Source: Verrucomicrobiota bacterium
GTDB lineage: Bacteria; Verrucomicrobiota; Verrucomicrobiia; Opitutales; Coraliomargaritaceae
Length of the DNA: 58,172 nucleotides
Assembly: GCA_030829145.1 (NCBI GenBank)
Contig: JAURBE010000003.1
Coordinates: forward strand, 1 to 58,172
Direction of reading: 5' to 3'
Within the stretch, counting starts at the first letter, position 1. Each line of letters begins with the position of its first letter. This document shows, in pieces, positions 34,105-42,998 of this stretch. The position numbers and the translations under genes were made by a program. The notes beneath the pieces were generated by a model, which saw only the letters and a list, made by a program, of their open reading frames with translations, was not told the DNA's origin and did no database searches.

Positions 34105-35211
34105 TTAGTCGAGTAATACGAGGTGGTCGCGATGCACGACTACGCTAGAGCTTAGCTCCGGGTGTTTGGTGGAGATTGCATCAGGATGGAGTCCAATAAT
34201 ACTGCGCGTGTCGCTGGCATTGAGTGCTGCTAAACCATGGGCGATGGCAGTGCCATCAGCCGTACAAATTTTCACAACATCACCTTCTTCAAAATCGCCT
34301 GTGCTAGCGGTGATACCAGCTGCGAGCAGGCTTTTGCCTTGCTGCTGCAGCGCAGTGGCTGCCCCAGCATCAATCGTCAGGCTACCGTGGGTATGGTCCT
34401 GAATAGCGATCCAGCGCTTGTGGGATTTGATCGGTTCACCGCTCGGGGCAAAATAAGTGCCGACACGTTCGCCGGCGAGGAGCTTGTTAAATAGTTCACT
34501 GTCCTGGCCGCTGCCGATGGTGACACCGCAACCTGCGCGGTGAGCGATTTTTGCAGCGGAGAGTTTACTGACCATTCCGCCGACTGAAGTGGTGTGGGTG
34601 GTGCCTTGCGCCATCGCCTCAATTTCTGGAGTCATTTTCTCGACATAAGGCACGACTTCACCAGTGCCCTGCATATCAATGAGGCCTGGTATGTTGGAGA
34701 GTATAAAAAGTTGATCTGCATTCGTCACGCTGGCAACTAGCGCGGACAAGGTATCATTATCGCCGAATTTTATTTCAGTGGCGCTAATGGCGTCATTTTC
34801 ATTGACGATGGGAACTGCGCCGTGGGAGAGGAGTCGCTCCGTGGTATTAAACACAGCGTTATGGCGGTGTTTTGCGCGCAGATCTTCGCGGGTGAGTAGC
34901 ACTTGTGCGACAGTTAGTCCGTGCGGATCGAAGCCTTTTTGCCAAGTATTGATCAATATCGTCTGTCCCACCGATGCACAGGCCTGCAAAGTAGCCAGAT
35001 CCTTAGGGCGGCTGTCCAGCTTGAGCTTACCCATGCCCAGACCGACGGCTCCCGAACTTACGAGAATGACTTCAATGCCTCTGTCGCGGAGTGTTTTGAC
35101 TTGGCCGCAGAGTGCATGGATGCGCTCAGTATCCAAATTGCCGATGCCGGAAGTAAGAACGCCGGTGCCGAGTTTTATGACGACTCGTTTTGTTTGATCG
35201 AGTGGAATCAC
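34105..35211 (-). CDS. proB: Glutamate 5-kinase with PUA domain
   Basis: The 368-residue product has the amino-acid-kinase fold: VVIKLGTGVLTSGIGNLDTE at the N-terminus, VILVSSGAVGLGMGKL, AQVLLTREDL, IVNENDAISATEIKFGDNDT and GVGGMV-like TSVGGMVSKLSAAKIAHRAG. A PUA domain covers about residues 275-360 (GSLTIDAGAATALQQQGKSL). It phosphorylates glutamate in the first step of proline synthesis and is normally inhibited by proline. No proA lies in the window. The length is normal for the PUA-carrying form. Confidence 0.95.
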   Translation of the reverse strand: MIPLDQTKRVVIKLGTGVLTSGIGNLDTERIHALCGQVKTLRDRGIEVILVSSGAVGLGMGKLKLDSRPKDLATLQACASVGQTILINTWQKGFDPHGLTVAQVLLTREDLRAKHRHNAVFNTTERLLSHGAVPIVNENDAISATEIKFGDNDTLSALVASVTNADQLFILSNIPGLIDMQGTGEVVPYVEKMTPEIEAMAQGTTHTTSVGGMVSKLSAAKIAHRAGCGVTIGSGQDSELFNKLLAGERVGTYFAPSGEPIKSHKRWIAIQDHTHGSLTIDAGAATALQQQGKSLLAAGITASTGDFEEGDVVKICTADGTAIAHGLAALNASDTRSIIGLHPDAISTKHPELSSSVVVHRDHLVLLD

Positions 35212-35368
35212 TTAAGAATTAGGAACAATTAGGTCGGAGATTTTGCAGAGATGGTAAAGTAAGTGGGTGAGGATGCTTTAGAATGTGGTGCTCTATATGC
35301 ATTTCTTATAATCTGATCCTACGGCAAGATTATTTCTGCACACTCATTCGTTCGGCTTGCCATACAAA

Positions 35369-35926
35369 CTAGACTTTTTTCAGTTCACCTTCTTTGCCGC
35401 TAAGGTGTTGGTTGATTTCTGCGATGTAGTCATCGTGTGCTTTTTGCACGTCTTTTTCATAGCGCTTGTGGTCGTCCTCGGAGAGGCCGTCCTCTTTAGC
35501 TGCTTTGAACAAGTCGAGCGCATCGCGGCGGGCTTGGCGAACACGAACGCGGCCATCTTCGGCCATGTTGCCGGCGGTCTTCGCGAGTTCTTGGCGGCGC
35601 TCACCAGTGAGTTCAGGGACGGGTACTCGGAGGATGCCTCCATCGACCATTGGGTTAAGCCCGAGATTGGCTTCTTGGATACCTTTTTCGACATCGCGGA
35701 TGACGCTCTTATCCCAAGGCTGCACCATGATTGTTTTTGCATCTGGGGTGGTTACAGCAGCGACTTCTTTAAGGGAGACTGTGCTACCATAAGCGGTCAC
35801 ACGAACTGAGTCCAGCATCGTGGGCGATGCTTTGCCAGTGTGGAGGCTGTTAAATTTGTTCAATGTGTGCTCGACTGCCTTCTTTAGGTCTGCAGCGAGG
35901 GTCTTGAGAATATCTTTGGGTTCCAT
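35369..35926 (-). CDS. frr: Ribosome recycling factor
   Basis: From the ATG at 35926 the product is 185 residues, the usual RRF length; the frame upstream to 36031 overlaps pyrH and is rejected. Domain I three-helix bundle and domain II are recognisable: EHTLNKFNSLHTGKASPTML, YGSTVSLKEVAAVTTPDAKT, MVQPWDKSVIRDVEKGIQEA, GLNPMVDGGILRVPVPELTG and ERRQELAKTAGNMAEDGRVR. With EF-G it splits post-termination ribosomes. It follows pyrH by 43 bases on the same strand. Confidence 0.96.
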   Translation of the reverse strand: MEPKDILKTLAADLKKAVEHTLNKFNSLHTGKASPTMLDSVRVTAYGSTVSLKEVAAVTTPDAKTIMVQPWDKSVIRDVEKGIQEANLGLNPMVDGGILRVPVPELTGERRQELAKTAGNMAEDGRVRVRQARRDALDLFKAAKEDGLSEDDHKRYEKDVQKAHDDYIAEINQHLSGKEGELKKV

Positions 35927-35969
35927 ATGTATGACTGTGTTTAGAAGTGTTTGGTTATGCGCTATTTTA

Positions 35970-36710
35970 TTAATCGACTCGTGTGCCGATGTGTTCGCCC
36001 ATGACTGCGCGTAGGATGGAGCCCGGTTCACGCATACTAAATACGAGAATAGGCATTTTGTTTTCCATGCACAGTGAAAACGCAGTCGAGTCCATCACGT
36101 TGAGCCTGTCGCGTAGCGCGTCAATATACTCTAAGTGATCATATTTGACGGCGTCATCGTGCTTGTTCGGGTCTTTGTCATATATGCCATCTACTTTGGT
36201 GGCTTTCATCAGCATATCTGCGCCGATCTCGCTGGCGCGAAGTGCTGCGCAGGTGTCGGTGGAGAAGTAAGGGTTACCAGTGCCACCTGCAAAGATGACC
36301 ACACGTCCACGTTCAAGATGGCGTGTTGCGCGGCGTAAGATGAAAGGCTCGGCCAGCTTATCCATGGGGATTGCGCTCTGCAGTCGTACAGTTACATCGA
36401 GTTTTTCAAGGCAATCCATAAATGCCAGACCATTGATAACCGTGGAGAGCATGCCCATGTAGTCGCCAGTCGTACGATCCACGCCGCGCATTTCAGCACC
36501 ACTGAGGCCGCGGAAGATATTACCACCGCCAATCACGAGGCCAACTTCGACGCCAATGTCGGCGACTTTTTTGACTTCCTCGCAGATATTGCGCAGGATA
36601 ATTGTATCGATGGGATCACCATCTTCAGTATTGCGCAGCACTTCGCCACTCAACTTTAGTATAATACGACGATATTTCGGCTTTGGGCCAGATTGCTCTA
36701 CTTCATCCAT
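35970..36710 (-). CDS. pyrH: UMP kinase
   Basis: The 246-residue product is an amino-acid-kinase-fold UMP kinase: [80 protein letters not shown] and [15 protein letters not shown]. It makes UDP from UMP and is usually regulated by GTP and UTP. In many bacteria pyrH and frr follow rpsB-tsf; here neither lies upstream in the window, and a tRNA gene is next in the opposite direction. Confidence 0.96.
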   Translation of the reverse strand: MDEVEQSGPKPKYRRIILKLSGEVLRNTEDGDPIDTIILRNICEEVKKVADIGVEVGLVIGGGNIFRGLSGAEMRGVDRTTGDYMGMLSTVINGLAFMDCLEKLDVTVRLQSAIPMDKLAEPFILRRATRHLERGRVVIFAGGTGNPYFSTDTCAALRASEIGADMLMKATKVDGIYDKDPNKHDDAVKYDHLEYIDALRDRLNVMDSTAFSLCMENKMPILVFSMREPGSILRAVMGEHIGTRVD

Positions 36711-36893
36711 TAAAAGGGTTTTAAACGTTGTTTATAGGATGACGTCAACCCATGGATTCACGATTATATGCAAAAGTAGTGGCAAGGTATCTGAAATATA
36801 ATCTGTGCTTGTGGTCTGACCTAGAAAGAATCAAAATTGTTAAAGAGTGGGCTTGACGAGTAAGCATTCGTTTCTACGCTACGCCAACTTCAA

Positions 36894-36967
36894 AGGCCTA
36901 TGGTGTAATGGTAACACTACTGTTTTTGGTGCAGTCATTCGGGGTTCAAATCCCTGTGGGCCTACCA
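36894..36967 (+). tRNA. tRNA-Gln (anticodon TTG)
   Basis: AGGCCTA pairs with TGGGCCT (one G-T pair), the D-arm is GTGT/ACAC, and the anticodon stem ACTGT/GCAGT (one G-T) encloses TTTTGGT, which gives TTG. The T-arm GGGGTTCAAATCCCT is intact. CCA is encoded at the end, unlike tRNA-Leu in this window. The presence of gatCAB elsewhere in the window suggests Glu-tRNA(Gln) amidation. Confidence 0.95.
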
Positions 36968-36974
36968 TTTTAAG

Positions 36975-37008
36975 ATCCTTGTTGATTATATTCAGCAGGG
37001 ATTTTTTT
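36975..37008 (+). terminator. Terminator after tRNA-Gln
   Basis: ATCCTTGTTGA (36975-36985), loop TTATAT, TCAGCAGGGAT (36992-37002) with two G-T pairs, then a run of seven T residues. Confidence 0.85.
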
Positions 37009-37090
37009 GGTTCATCGTCGATTAGCGGGGAGACGTCACTGATCAACCTGGATTCGACAGTTCACATCGATAGAATTTCTTGAGCCGTTC

Positions 37091-37340
37091 ATTAACGTTA
37101 ATGAACGTTAATTGAGCAAGCCGCCCAACTGGCTTCGCTCTTCCACTTTCCCGCGTCGCTTTTCAAGCTTCCCGCTTCGCCTAAAGGCTACGCCGGACGC
37201 AGACGGCGGACAGGTCGGTTGACCTGTGTCGTTACGCTCGGAGGGCGAACGAGCAAAAGCAGAGCCCTATTTTATCTGTGTTCATAAATAGCTGACTACC
37301 ACATCATTCTGAGGTCAGATTAACGTTTATTAACGTTAAT
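37091..37340. repeat. MITE-like element with 22-bp inverted ends
   Basis: ATTAACGTTAATGAACGTTAAT (37091-37112) and the reverse complement of 37319-37340 match at 21 of 22 positions. They enclose a GC-richer, non-coding core of about 205 bp. The ends are themselves nearly palindromic, built from TTAACGTTAA words. The layout fits a miniature inverted-repeat element or a structured intergenic repeat. The rest of the gap 36968-37557 holds the tRNA terminator and nothing else I can name. Confidence 0.55.
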
Positions 37341-37557
37341 TAACGGTTAAAAAAACAGAACCTAAGATTGCTGGAAAGTTAAGGCTCATCCGCACCCAAG
37401 GGCATAATAACAAGCACGCCCACAATGGGATTCAGCTGAGGAATGGGGCTAAATCAGTGGTTCTAATCACCCACTCCCCGGTAAATGACGAAGAACCATT
37501 TTTTTGTGCCTTGCCTTCAGTTTACTGGCGCTCGTGGTCAGTATCTTTGTACTGTTT

Positions 37558-38220
37558 TTATTCGCTGAAGCCAAGTTGCGCTTTGATCCAGTCTTTAGCA
37601 CCAGCGGCTGCTTGCGGGTCTTCGCGACAGAACAAATACAGTACCACGCCTGATAATGTCGCGGCTAAAAGTGCACAACCGATCGCACCGATAGCAATAA
37701 AACCATCTTCTTCCGACATGCTCACCCCAATGATGAAAATGGCCATCGCTGGCAGAGTGTTGGTACCAGGGATTGGAATCATCATTAATATTGCCATGAT
37801 GCAGATAATGATGGCTAGGGCCGAATGACCCGCCCGAGAGTGCATCCAGCGCAATCTGGGTTTGATTAGAGTTTCGATACGTCTGAGGAAAGCCGCGCCA
37901 CTTTTAAGCATTTTATTTGCGAGTCTTGGATGTACTCGAAACGCCATGATGCGTTTCGGTAGCCAGATGCTTTGCCGACCGATAAATATTTGAATGGCGA
38001 TAATCGCCATGGCGACACCGAATGGGATGCTATAGCCGGGTGCTGGTATTGGGAGTGCGCTGGGTAAGGCCAGCAGCATCAGTAATACGCCGAAGCCCTT
38101 GTCGCCGACTGCCTTGGTTAGTTCGCCGATAGTTGGGCCGCCCTCATTTGCTTCGAAATGTATATTTTCGAGTGTTTGTGCCAGAGAAATGTCTGTCTCG
38201 TGTATTGGGGTAGTTTGCAT
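37558..38220 (-). CDS. ExoD-family membrane protein
   Basis: The 220-residue product fits the exopolysaccharide synthesis protein ExoD family: an N-terminal segment (ISLAQTLENIHFEANEGGPT, IGELTKAVGDKGFGVLLMLL), membrane helices (LALPSALPIPAPGYSIPFGV, AIIICIMAILMMIPIPGTNT) and LPAMAIFIIGVSMSEEDGFI. Four or so membrane segments place it in the inner membrane. ExoD was found in Rhizobium to affect exopolysaccharide and alkaline tolerance; the molecular role is unclear. Single gene, no exo cluster nearby. Confidence 0.85.
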   Translation of the reverse strand: MQTTPIHETDISLAQTLENIHFEANEGGPTIGELTKAVGDKGFGVLLMLLALPSALPIPAPGYSIPFGVAMAIIAIQIFIGRQSIWLPKRIMAFRVHPRLANKMLKSGAAFLRRIETLIKPRLRWMHSRAGHSALAIIICIMAILMMIPIPGTNTLPAMAIFIIGVSMSEEDGFIAIGAIGCALLAATLSGVVLYLFCREDPQAAAGAKDWIKAQLGFSE

Positions 38221-38293
38221 ATTGCGCTTCTGCTATTATGTACAAAGGCTATCAATGACTATCGGCTGAAGGTCAAAACAATCTACAGGAAGA

Positions 38294-38911
38294 ATGGAAG
38301 TTCAGAAAGATAAACAGGAGCGTGAACGAATCGCGTTGTATGGTGGGGCCTTTGATCCTGTGCATTGTGCACATTTGGGTGTCGCGCGCAACGCATTGGA
38401 GCAGGCGCAGTTGGATCGAGTCATTTTTATACCTGCTGCTCAGTCTCCATTAAAATTACATACTCCTATGGCGGAGGCGGCTGCTCGACTACACATGCTC
38501 GAATTGGCACTGCAGAATGAGCCTAATTTTGATTTGGATCCCTATGAGATCGAGCGAGGTGGTATCAGTTATACGGTGGAGACGGTACGGCATTTTACGC
38601 ATCGCTACCCCCAGGCAGATCTATTTTGGATCATTGGCGGTGATCAATTTGAGCAGTTGGATCGGTGGCGTAGTATTGATGAATTAGCTCAAATGCTAAG
38701 GTTTCTAGTGTTGCCCCGGACAGGAGCTGATACACAGAGGCCTAATTCAGCTAAGAATCTGCTCTATCAAGTTCTCGATGCGCCATTAATGCGCGAGAGT
38801 TCGAGCGAGGTTCGCAGGCGTTGCCAGCAGGGAGATTCTCTGCAAGGTTGGGTACCAGTTGCAGTTGAGGCTTTCATTTCCCAGCAAGAGCTTTATAGCA
38901 ACTTGGATTAA
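38294..38911 (+). CDS. nadD: Nicotinate-nucleotide adenylyltransferase
   Basis: The 205-residue product has the nucleotidyltransferase signature ALYGGAFDPVHCAHLGVARN (the HxxH form is H-C-A-H), VIFIPAAQSPLK, YTVETVRHFT, and the FWIIGGDQFEQLDRWRSIDE motif. The C-terminal RESSSEVRRRCQQGD matches the ISSTxIR-like loop. It forms nicotinate adenine dinucleotide in NAD synthesis. CAGGAAGA precedes the ATG, a fair ribosome site. It is followed by rsfS after 8 bases, a common pairing. Confidence 0.95.
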   Translation: MEVQKDKQERERIALYGGAFDPVHCAHLGVARNALEQAQLDRVIFIPAAQSPLKLHTPMAEAAARLHMLELALQNEPNFDLDPYEIERGGISYTVETVRHFTHRYPQADLFWIIGGDQFEQLDRWRSIDELAQMLRFLVLPRTGADTQRPNSAKNLLYQVLDAPLMRESSSEVRRRCQQGDSLQGWVPVAVEAFISQQELYSNLD

Positions 38912-38919
38912 GAAACACT

Positions 38920-39285
38920 ATGGTCACTTCTAAACAGAATCAGACAAATGCAACGCTCGCTGAAATTCGCTGCGCTGTATCCGCAATCGAAGATAAAAAA
39001 GGCGAGGCAATTCGTGTGCTTGATGTACGCGAGACCTCTTCAGTTACCGATTATATGATATTGGCAACAGGCACATCAAATCCGCATGTAAAGGCGATTA
39101 AGGCGGCTTTAGATAAGAGCCTCAGTGAGGCAGGTGTAAAGTTGCTGGGGCAAGATCGCGAGGTCGGCAGTGGTTGGATCGTGGTGGATGCGTTTGATTT
39201 CATGATACACATACAGACTGAAGAGATGCGTGATTTGTACCGTTTGGATTATCTGTGGCGTGACTCTGCCGAGGTCGAATTGTAG
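38920..39285 (+). CDS. rsfS: Ribosomal silencing factor RsfS
   Basis: The 121-residue product has the DUF143/RsfS signature: IRVLDVRETSSVTDYMILAT, GTSNPHVKAIKAAL, and VGSGWIVVDAFDFMIHIQTE followed by EMRDLYRLDYLWRD. RsfS binds ribosomal protein L14 and blocks subunit joining under starvation. It lies directly behind nadD as in many bacteria. Confidence 0.95.
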   Translation: MVTSKQNQTNATLAEIRCAVSAIEDKKGEAIRVLDVRETSSVTDYMILATGTSNPHVKAIKAALDKSLSEAGVKLLGQDREVGSGWIVVDAFDFMIHIQTEEMRDLYRLDYLWRDSAEVEL

Positions 39286-39402
39286 TAATTTAATGAGGCA
39301 ATAGGGAGTTTCTCGTATTTTTAATTGCCTGAGTCGGATTTCAGGGACTATGTTAAAAAACTGTTATTTTTTGTCATTAGACGAAATAATCGATGCTTTG
39401 TA

Positions 39403-40218
39403 ATGTTTGTGGATTCCCAATCAGATTCAAATGTATCCAACTCCTCCTACCATGCTTTGGTAGGACTTGTGGCTGGGGTAATTGCGTTTGCAACGCTGAG
39501 CTTAGTGTTTACCCGCAATGGGCTGGATCTTGCGGAAACCGTGATTTTTGCATGCTTGGGAGCAGTCGCTGTGAGTGTATTTGTTTGTCGAGAGCGCGCG
39601 TTAGTTCATGAACTTGCGGTTGCTGAGCGCAGGCACGTTCAGCAATTAGGTGTGGAATCGGAGCGTATTGATGACATCTATGCCAATTCAGTTGCCAGTT
39701 TAGTGATCTTTGCTGCGGGCACTTTGCACATTGAGCGCGCAAGTTCTGGTTTTTTTGAATTGCTAGGCATTTCTTCGAGTAAAGACCTCTCTGGTACGCA
39801 TTTGGAAGAAGTGCTAGGAGTTGATTCAACGCACTTAGCTAGTATCGTGCACCAAATTAAGACTGGTACGATTAGCGTTCGGGAAGAAATTGCCTGTAAG
39901 CATGTGAATGGAGATTCGATCAAGCTGCTCATTAGTGGTCGTTATTTACCGCACTTGCATTTGGTTGAGGCCGCTTTTTCATTAGTGCCTCGAAAGCTTT
40001 CGAGCTTGGCCGATCATGAACGTGTCATGAATGACTTGGAGCGTTTTAAAAAAGGCATAGTGCGTCGGGAAAATCGAGTATTGGAATTAAAGGGTGAAGT
40101 GAACCAGTTACTTAATGAGGTTCACCAACCAGCGCGTTACCAAGTCGATTCGATGACAGATGATTCTGACTTTGTTAGAGATGCGCTTAGCAGCAAGAAA
40201 GTGGCGATAGATGAATAA
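39403..40218 (+). CDS. Membrane PAS-domain protein, partner of the downstream hybrid kinase
   Basis: I use the ATG at 39403 (271 residues); a TTG at 39325 would add a basic stretch without clear meaning. Two membrane segments are seen (YHALVGLVAGVIAFATLSLV and LAETVIFACLGAVAVSVFVC), then a PAS-like domain (residues about 90-205: NSVASLVIFAAGTLHIERAS, GFFELLGISSSKDLSGTHLE, ILISGRYLPHL-like strand) and a coiled coil near the end (ENRVLELKGEVNQLLNEV). No kinase or output domain follows. The gene overlaps the hybrid kinase start by 8 bases, so they are translationally coupled, and this protein probably supplies sensing to the kinase. Confidence 0.65.
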   Translation: MFVDSQSDSNVSNSSYHALVGLVAGVIAFATLSLVFTRNGLDLAETVIFACLGAVAVSVFVCRERALVHELAVAERRHVQQLGVESERIDDIYANSVASLVIFAAGTLHIERASSGFFELLGISSSKDLSGTHLEEVLGVDSTHLASIVHQIKTGTISVREEIACKHVNGDSIKLLISGRYLPHLHLVEAAFSLVPRKLSSLADHERVMNDLERFKKGIVRRENRVLELKGEVNQLLNEVHQPARYQVDSMTDDSDFVRDALSSKKVAIDE

Positions 40219-42061
40219 TAATTCAGCTTCGATCGCGCGGTATTTTACCTTGTATGCAGGCATCCCAATGGGGCTTCTTATTTGCTTGGTGGTAGGCATT
40301 TTAATTTCGTTGAGAATCGCAGATTATAATGAGCAAAGTTCGCAACTTGAAGTGCAGTTGATGGAGCAAAGGATGCAGATGGATAGTCCTGCAGATGCTG
40401 GTAATGCAGCGCTAGGCTCAATGAATGACGAGCGGATGCAAAAATTAAATCAGCATCTGATGTTGGAGATGACTTTGGCCCTGGCTCTGATTGTTATAGG
40501 CATTGGTATTCCGGTGCTGGTGTCTAAGCATATTTCCAACTTGGTGGAGCAGAACCTCAACTTACTAGGTGATCGTCTTTCTAGTGGCGGTCGTGAGGGA
40601 TCTGTCCTAATGCATCAGGTGTTTTATTTTTCCGAGTTCAAAGGTGTCGCGGCTAAGATGCGCTATGTGTTACGTGAGCGCGGAGAAACGGAACAGCGCT
40701 GGAAGCGAGCTGAAAAGGAATTGGTTGGTATGAATAATGATTTGCTCAACCAAGCTCAGGAGCTCAATCAAGGGAGTAAAGTAGCATTTAGTATGATGGA
40801 AGATGCTGAGAAGGCGCAGCATGAACTAGAAGAAGTGAATCGTCGCCTGAATTTAGTGATTGAGGAAGCCCGTGCGTCTGCCCAAGAAGCTGATTTTGCG
40901 AATCGCGCAAAGAGTGATTTTTTAGCGACTATGAGTCACGAAATTCGCACTCCATTAAATGGCATCATTGGTTTCATTGATATGCTTACGGAGACAGACC
41001 TGACCGAAGAGCAGTTAGATTATGTGAATACTGTTCGTTCTAGCGGCAAAACATTGATGGCACTCATTAGTGATGTGTTGGACTTTTCGAAGATCGAATC
41101 GGGCCACCTAAATCTCGAGATTCGCACATTTAATTTAGTTTCTATGCTGCGGGATTTAGTGAGCTTGTTTTTTAATGAAGCCACTCAAAAGGGCATTCAT
41201 TTGCATGTCGAAATAGGCGAGGATGTGAGTCGTATGGTCGAAGGTGATGAGATGCGTATTCGGCAGGTTTTATCGAACCTCTTGGCAAATGCGGTTAAGT
41301 TTACTGAGAAGGGTGAGATTAATTTGAATGTGTCTCGTGATACAGCTGCCGATGAGCATGGTATGTGTGCGATAGAGTTTGAGGTGCGCGATACTGGTAT
41401 TGGGATTAGTCCACAGCAGTTACGGAAGTTATTTCGTCCATTTTCTCAGGGAGATTCATCGACGACTCGAAAATACGGGGGCACTGGCTTGGGCTTAGTG
41501 ATCTGTAAGCGTTTAGCAGAGGCAATGGGAGGAAAGGTGTGGGCGACGAGTCGTGTGGCCAGAGGATCTAGCTTTTACGCGCGCATTCAGGTAGCTGAAG
41601 TAGATCTGGATAGAAGTGCGACGCCTCAAAGAGGCGTTTCTACGCATAAACCTGATTTAGAGACTTCGAAAAAACTGGGAGAAACGCTGCCACTTAAAAT
41701 TGTAGTAGCGGAAGATAATCGTGCAAATCAGCGGGTGATGATGATGCTGCTACGTCGTTTGGGATGGGAAGCAGAGTACAAGGAGAACGGGGCAGAACTA
41801 CTGGAGCACTTGCAGGAGAACCCATGTGATCTAGTTTTTATGGACCTACAAATGCCTGTTATGGATGGTTTGGAAGCGACTAAACAGATCCGCTTGGGAG
41901 CGGCAAGTGAAGCAGTGAAAGATGTGAAAATAATCGCCTTGACCGCGAATGCTTTATCGACCGATGAGGCTCGTTGTCTCGAGGTTGGGATGGACGCTTA
42001 CCTAAGTAAGCCTATCAAGATGGATCTGATGGAGCAGCTTGTTTCTGAGCTGTTCACCTAG
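40211..42061 (+). CDS. Hybrid sensor histidine kinase/response regulator
   Basis: The 616-residue product has two membrane segments (residues 15-36 and 86-105) around a short periplasmic loop, a long coiled coil (150-235), HisKA with AKSDFLATMSHEIRTPLNGI (phosphorylated His243), an HATPase domain with N box SNLLANAVKFTEKGE and G boxes VRDTGIGISP and KYGGTGLGLVICKRLAEAMG, and a C-terminal receiver domain with acidic pair VVAEDNRANQ and phospho-acceptor Asp545 in LVFMDLQMPVMDG. No DNA-binding output is attached. The periplasmic loop is small (about 45 residues), so sensing may come from the PAS partner. Confidence 0.93.
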   Translation: MNNNSASIARYFTLYAGIPMGLLICLVVGILISLRIADYNEQSSQLEVQLMEQRMQMDSPADAGNAALGSMNDERMQKLNQHLMLEMTLALALIVIGIGIPVLVSKHISNLVEQNLNLLGDRLSSGGREGSVLMHQVFYFSEFKGVAAKMRYVLRERGETEQRWKRAEKELVGMNNDLLNQAQELNQGSKVAFSMMEDAEKAQHELEEVNRRLNLVIEEARASAQEADFANRAKSDFLATMSHEIRTPLNGIIGFIDMLTETDLTEEQLDYVNTVRSSGKTLMALISDVLDFSKIESGHLNLEIRTFNLVSMLRDLVSLFFNEATQKGIHLHVEIGEDVSRMVEGDEMRIRQVLSNLLANAVKFTEKGEINLNVSRDTAADEHGMCAIEFEVRDTGIGISPQQLRKLFRPFSQGDSSTTRKYGGTGLGLVICKRLAEAMGGKVWATSRVARGSSFYARIQVAEVDLDRSATPQRGVSTHKPDLETSKKLGETLPLKIVVAEDNRANQRVMMMLLRRLGWEAEYKENGAELLEHLQENPCDLVFMDLQMPVMDGLEATKQIRLGAASEAVKDVKIIALTANALSTDEARCLEVGMDAYLSKPIKMDLMEQLVSELFT

Positions 42062-42073
42062 TCAAAGTGGTGA

Positions 42074-42763
42074 CTAAATCAACTTGAGACCGGTTGCTAA
42101 TTGCTGAAATTCGCTGTCTTGTGCCGCTTTAAGTTGAAGACGACTGCGAGATTCAGGTAGGTCGAGCTCCAATACAGTGGCTCTGAGTAGCAGTCGTTGT
42201 ACACCAAAATGTTGTCTAAGGAAGCGATTTTGTGCGCTGTCCCCATGGCAAGTGTCGCCGATAATTGGATGGCGAATATGAGCCATGTGGCGCCGAAGTT
42301 GATGCTTTCGACCAGTGAGCGGATTTAATTTTAACAGTGAAAAGCGAGCTGTGCGGTATGGGCCTACTGGGAGTGCTAGCTCACTGCGATTCAAGCAGGT
42401 GTACTCGGTCTTTGAGCTTTGAGCTTTGGTGGGAGTATCCTCAGAGCGCAGATCGTAATCGATTGTGCCTGCATCTTGAGTCCAACCGCGAACCACTGCA
42501 TGATATTCCTTATGTATAGTGCGGTCCGCGAATTGTGCCTGAGCGAAGCAGAGTGCTTCGCGATTAAGTGCGAACAGGAGAATGCCGCTAGTCGCACGGT
42601 CCAGTCGGTGGCAAAGAGAGACTTCTTGTCCAATTTGATCACGTAGGAGTTGCAGTGCAAACTGCGTCGCTTGAGTGTCCAATTGAGTTCGATGCACCAG
42701 CAAGCCTGGGGGCTTGTCAATCGCGACATAGTTTACGTCTTGATAAATGATCGGTAAGTACAT
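42074..42763 (-). CDS. RluA/TruC-family pseudouridine synthase
   Basis: The 229-residue product from the ATG at 42763 has the catalytic motif LCHRLDRATSGILLFALN (catalytic Asp in HRLDRATSG), the KPPGLLVHR opening and GRKHQLRRHMAHIRHPIIGD near the C-terminus. There is no S4 domain, and the short length with DKPPGLLVHRT suggests TruC (tRNA position 65), but the target base cannot be read from sequence. The TTG at 42775 is a weaker start. Confidence 0.88.
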   Translation of the reverse strand: MYLPIIYQDVNYVAIDKPPGLLVHRTQLDTQATQFALQLLRDQIGQEVSLCHRLDRATSGILLFALNREALCFAQAQFADRTIHKEYHAVVRGWTQDAGTIDYDLRSEDTPTKAQSSKTEYTCLNRSELALPVGPYRTARFSLLKLNPLTGRKHQLRRHMAHIRHPIIGDTCHGDSAQNRFLRQHFGVQRLLLRATVLELDLPESRSRLQLKAAQDSEFQQLATGLKLI

Positions 42764-42998
42764 GCCTGTAAACAAGGCTCAGTGTGATGCTTTTGGGAAG
42801 TCTTTAATTTTTGATCTTAGGTGGTGTACTTCAGGGCTAGTTTGGAGTGATTCTTGGTTGAATTGTGCGGTGGCATCCGAATGTGGGAGACCTTCTTTTA
42901 AGCACCCCATAAACTTGTTTGTAAAATACCGCGAAATCCGTCTCGACAAAATGCCGTAGGCTGAAACCCTCTTCGGTTCACTTTAACGAGTAGGAATC

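Noticed and set aside
33768-34148. 126-codon + strand open frame after tRNA-Leu
   Set aside because: It runs through two terminator hairpins and the duplicated tRNA end, then overlaps proB on the other strand; the translation is low-complexity and unlike protein.
37081-37350. Possible CRISPR-like repeats with TTAACGTTAAT
   Set aside because: Only two inverted copies plus internal half-copies, with no regular spacers; an inverted-repeat element explains it better.
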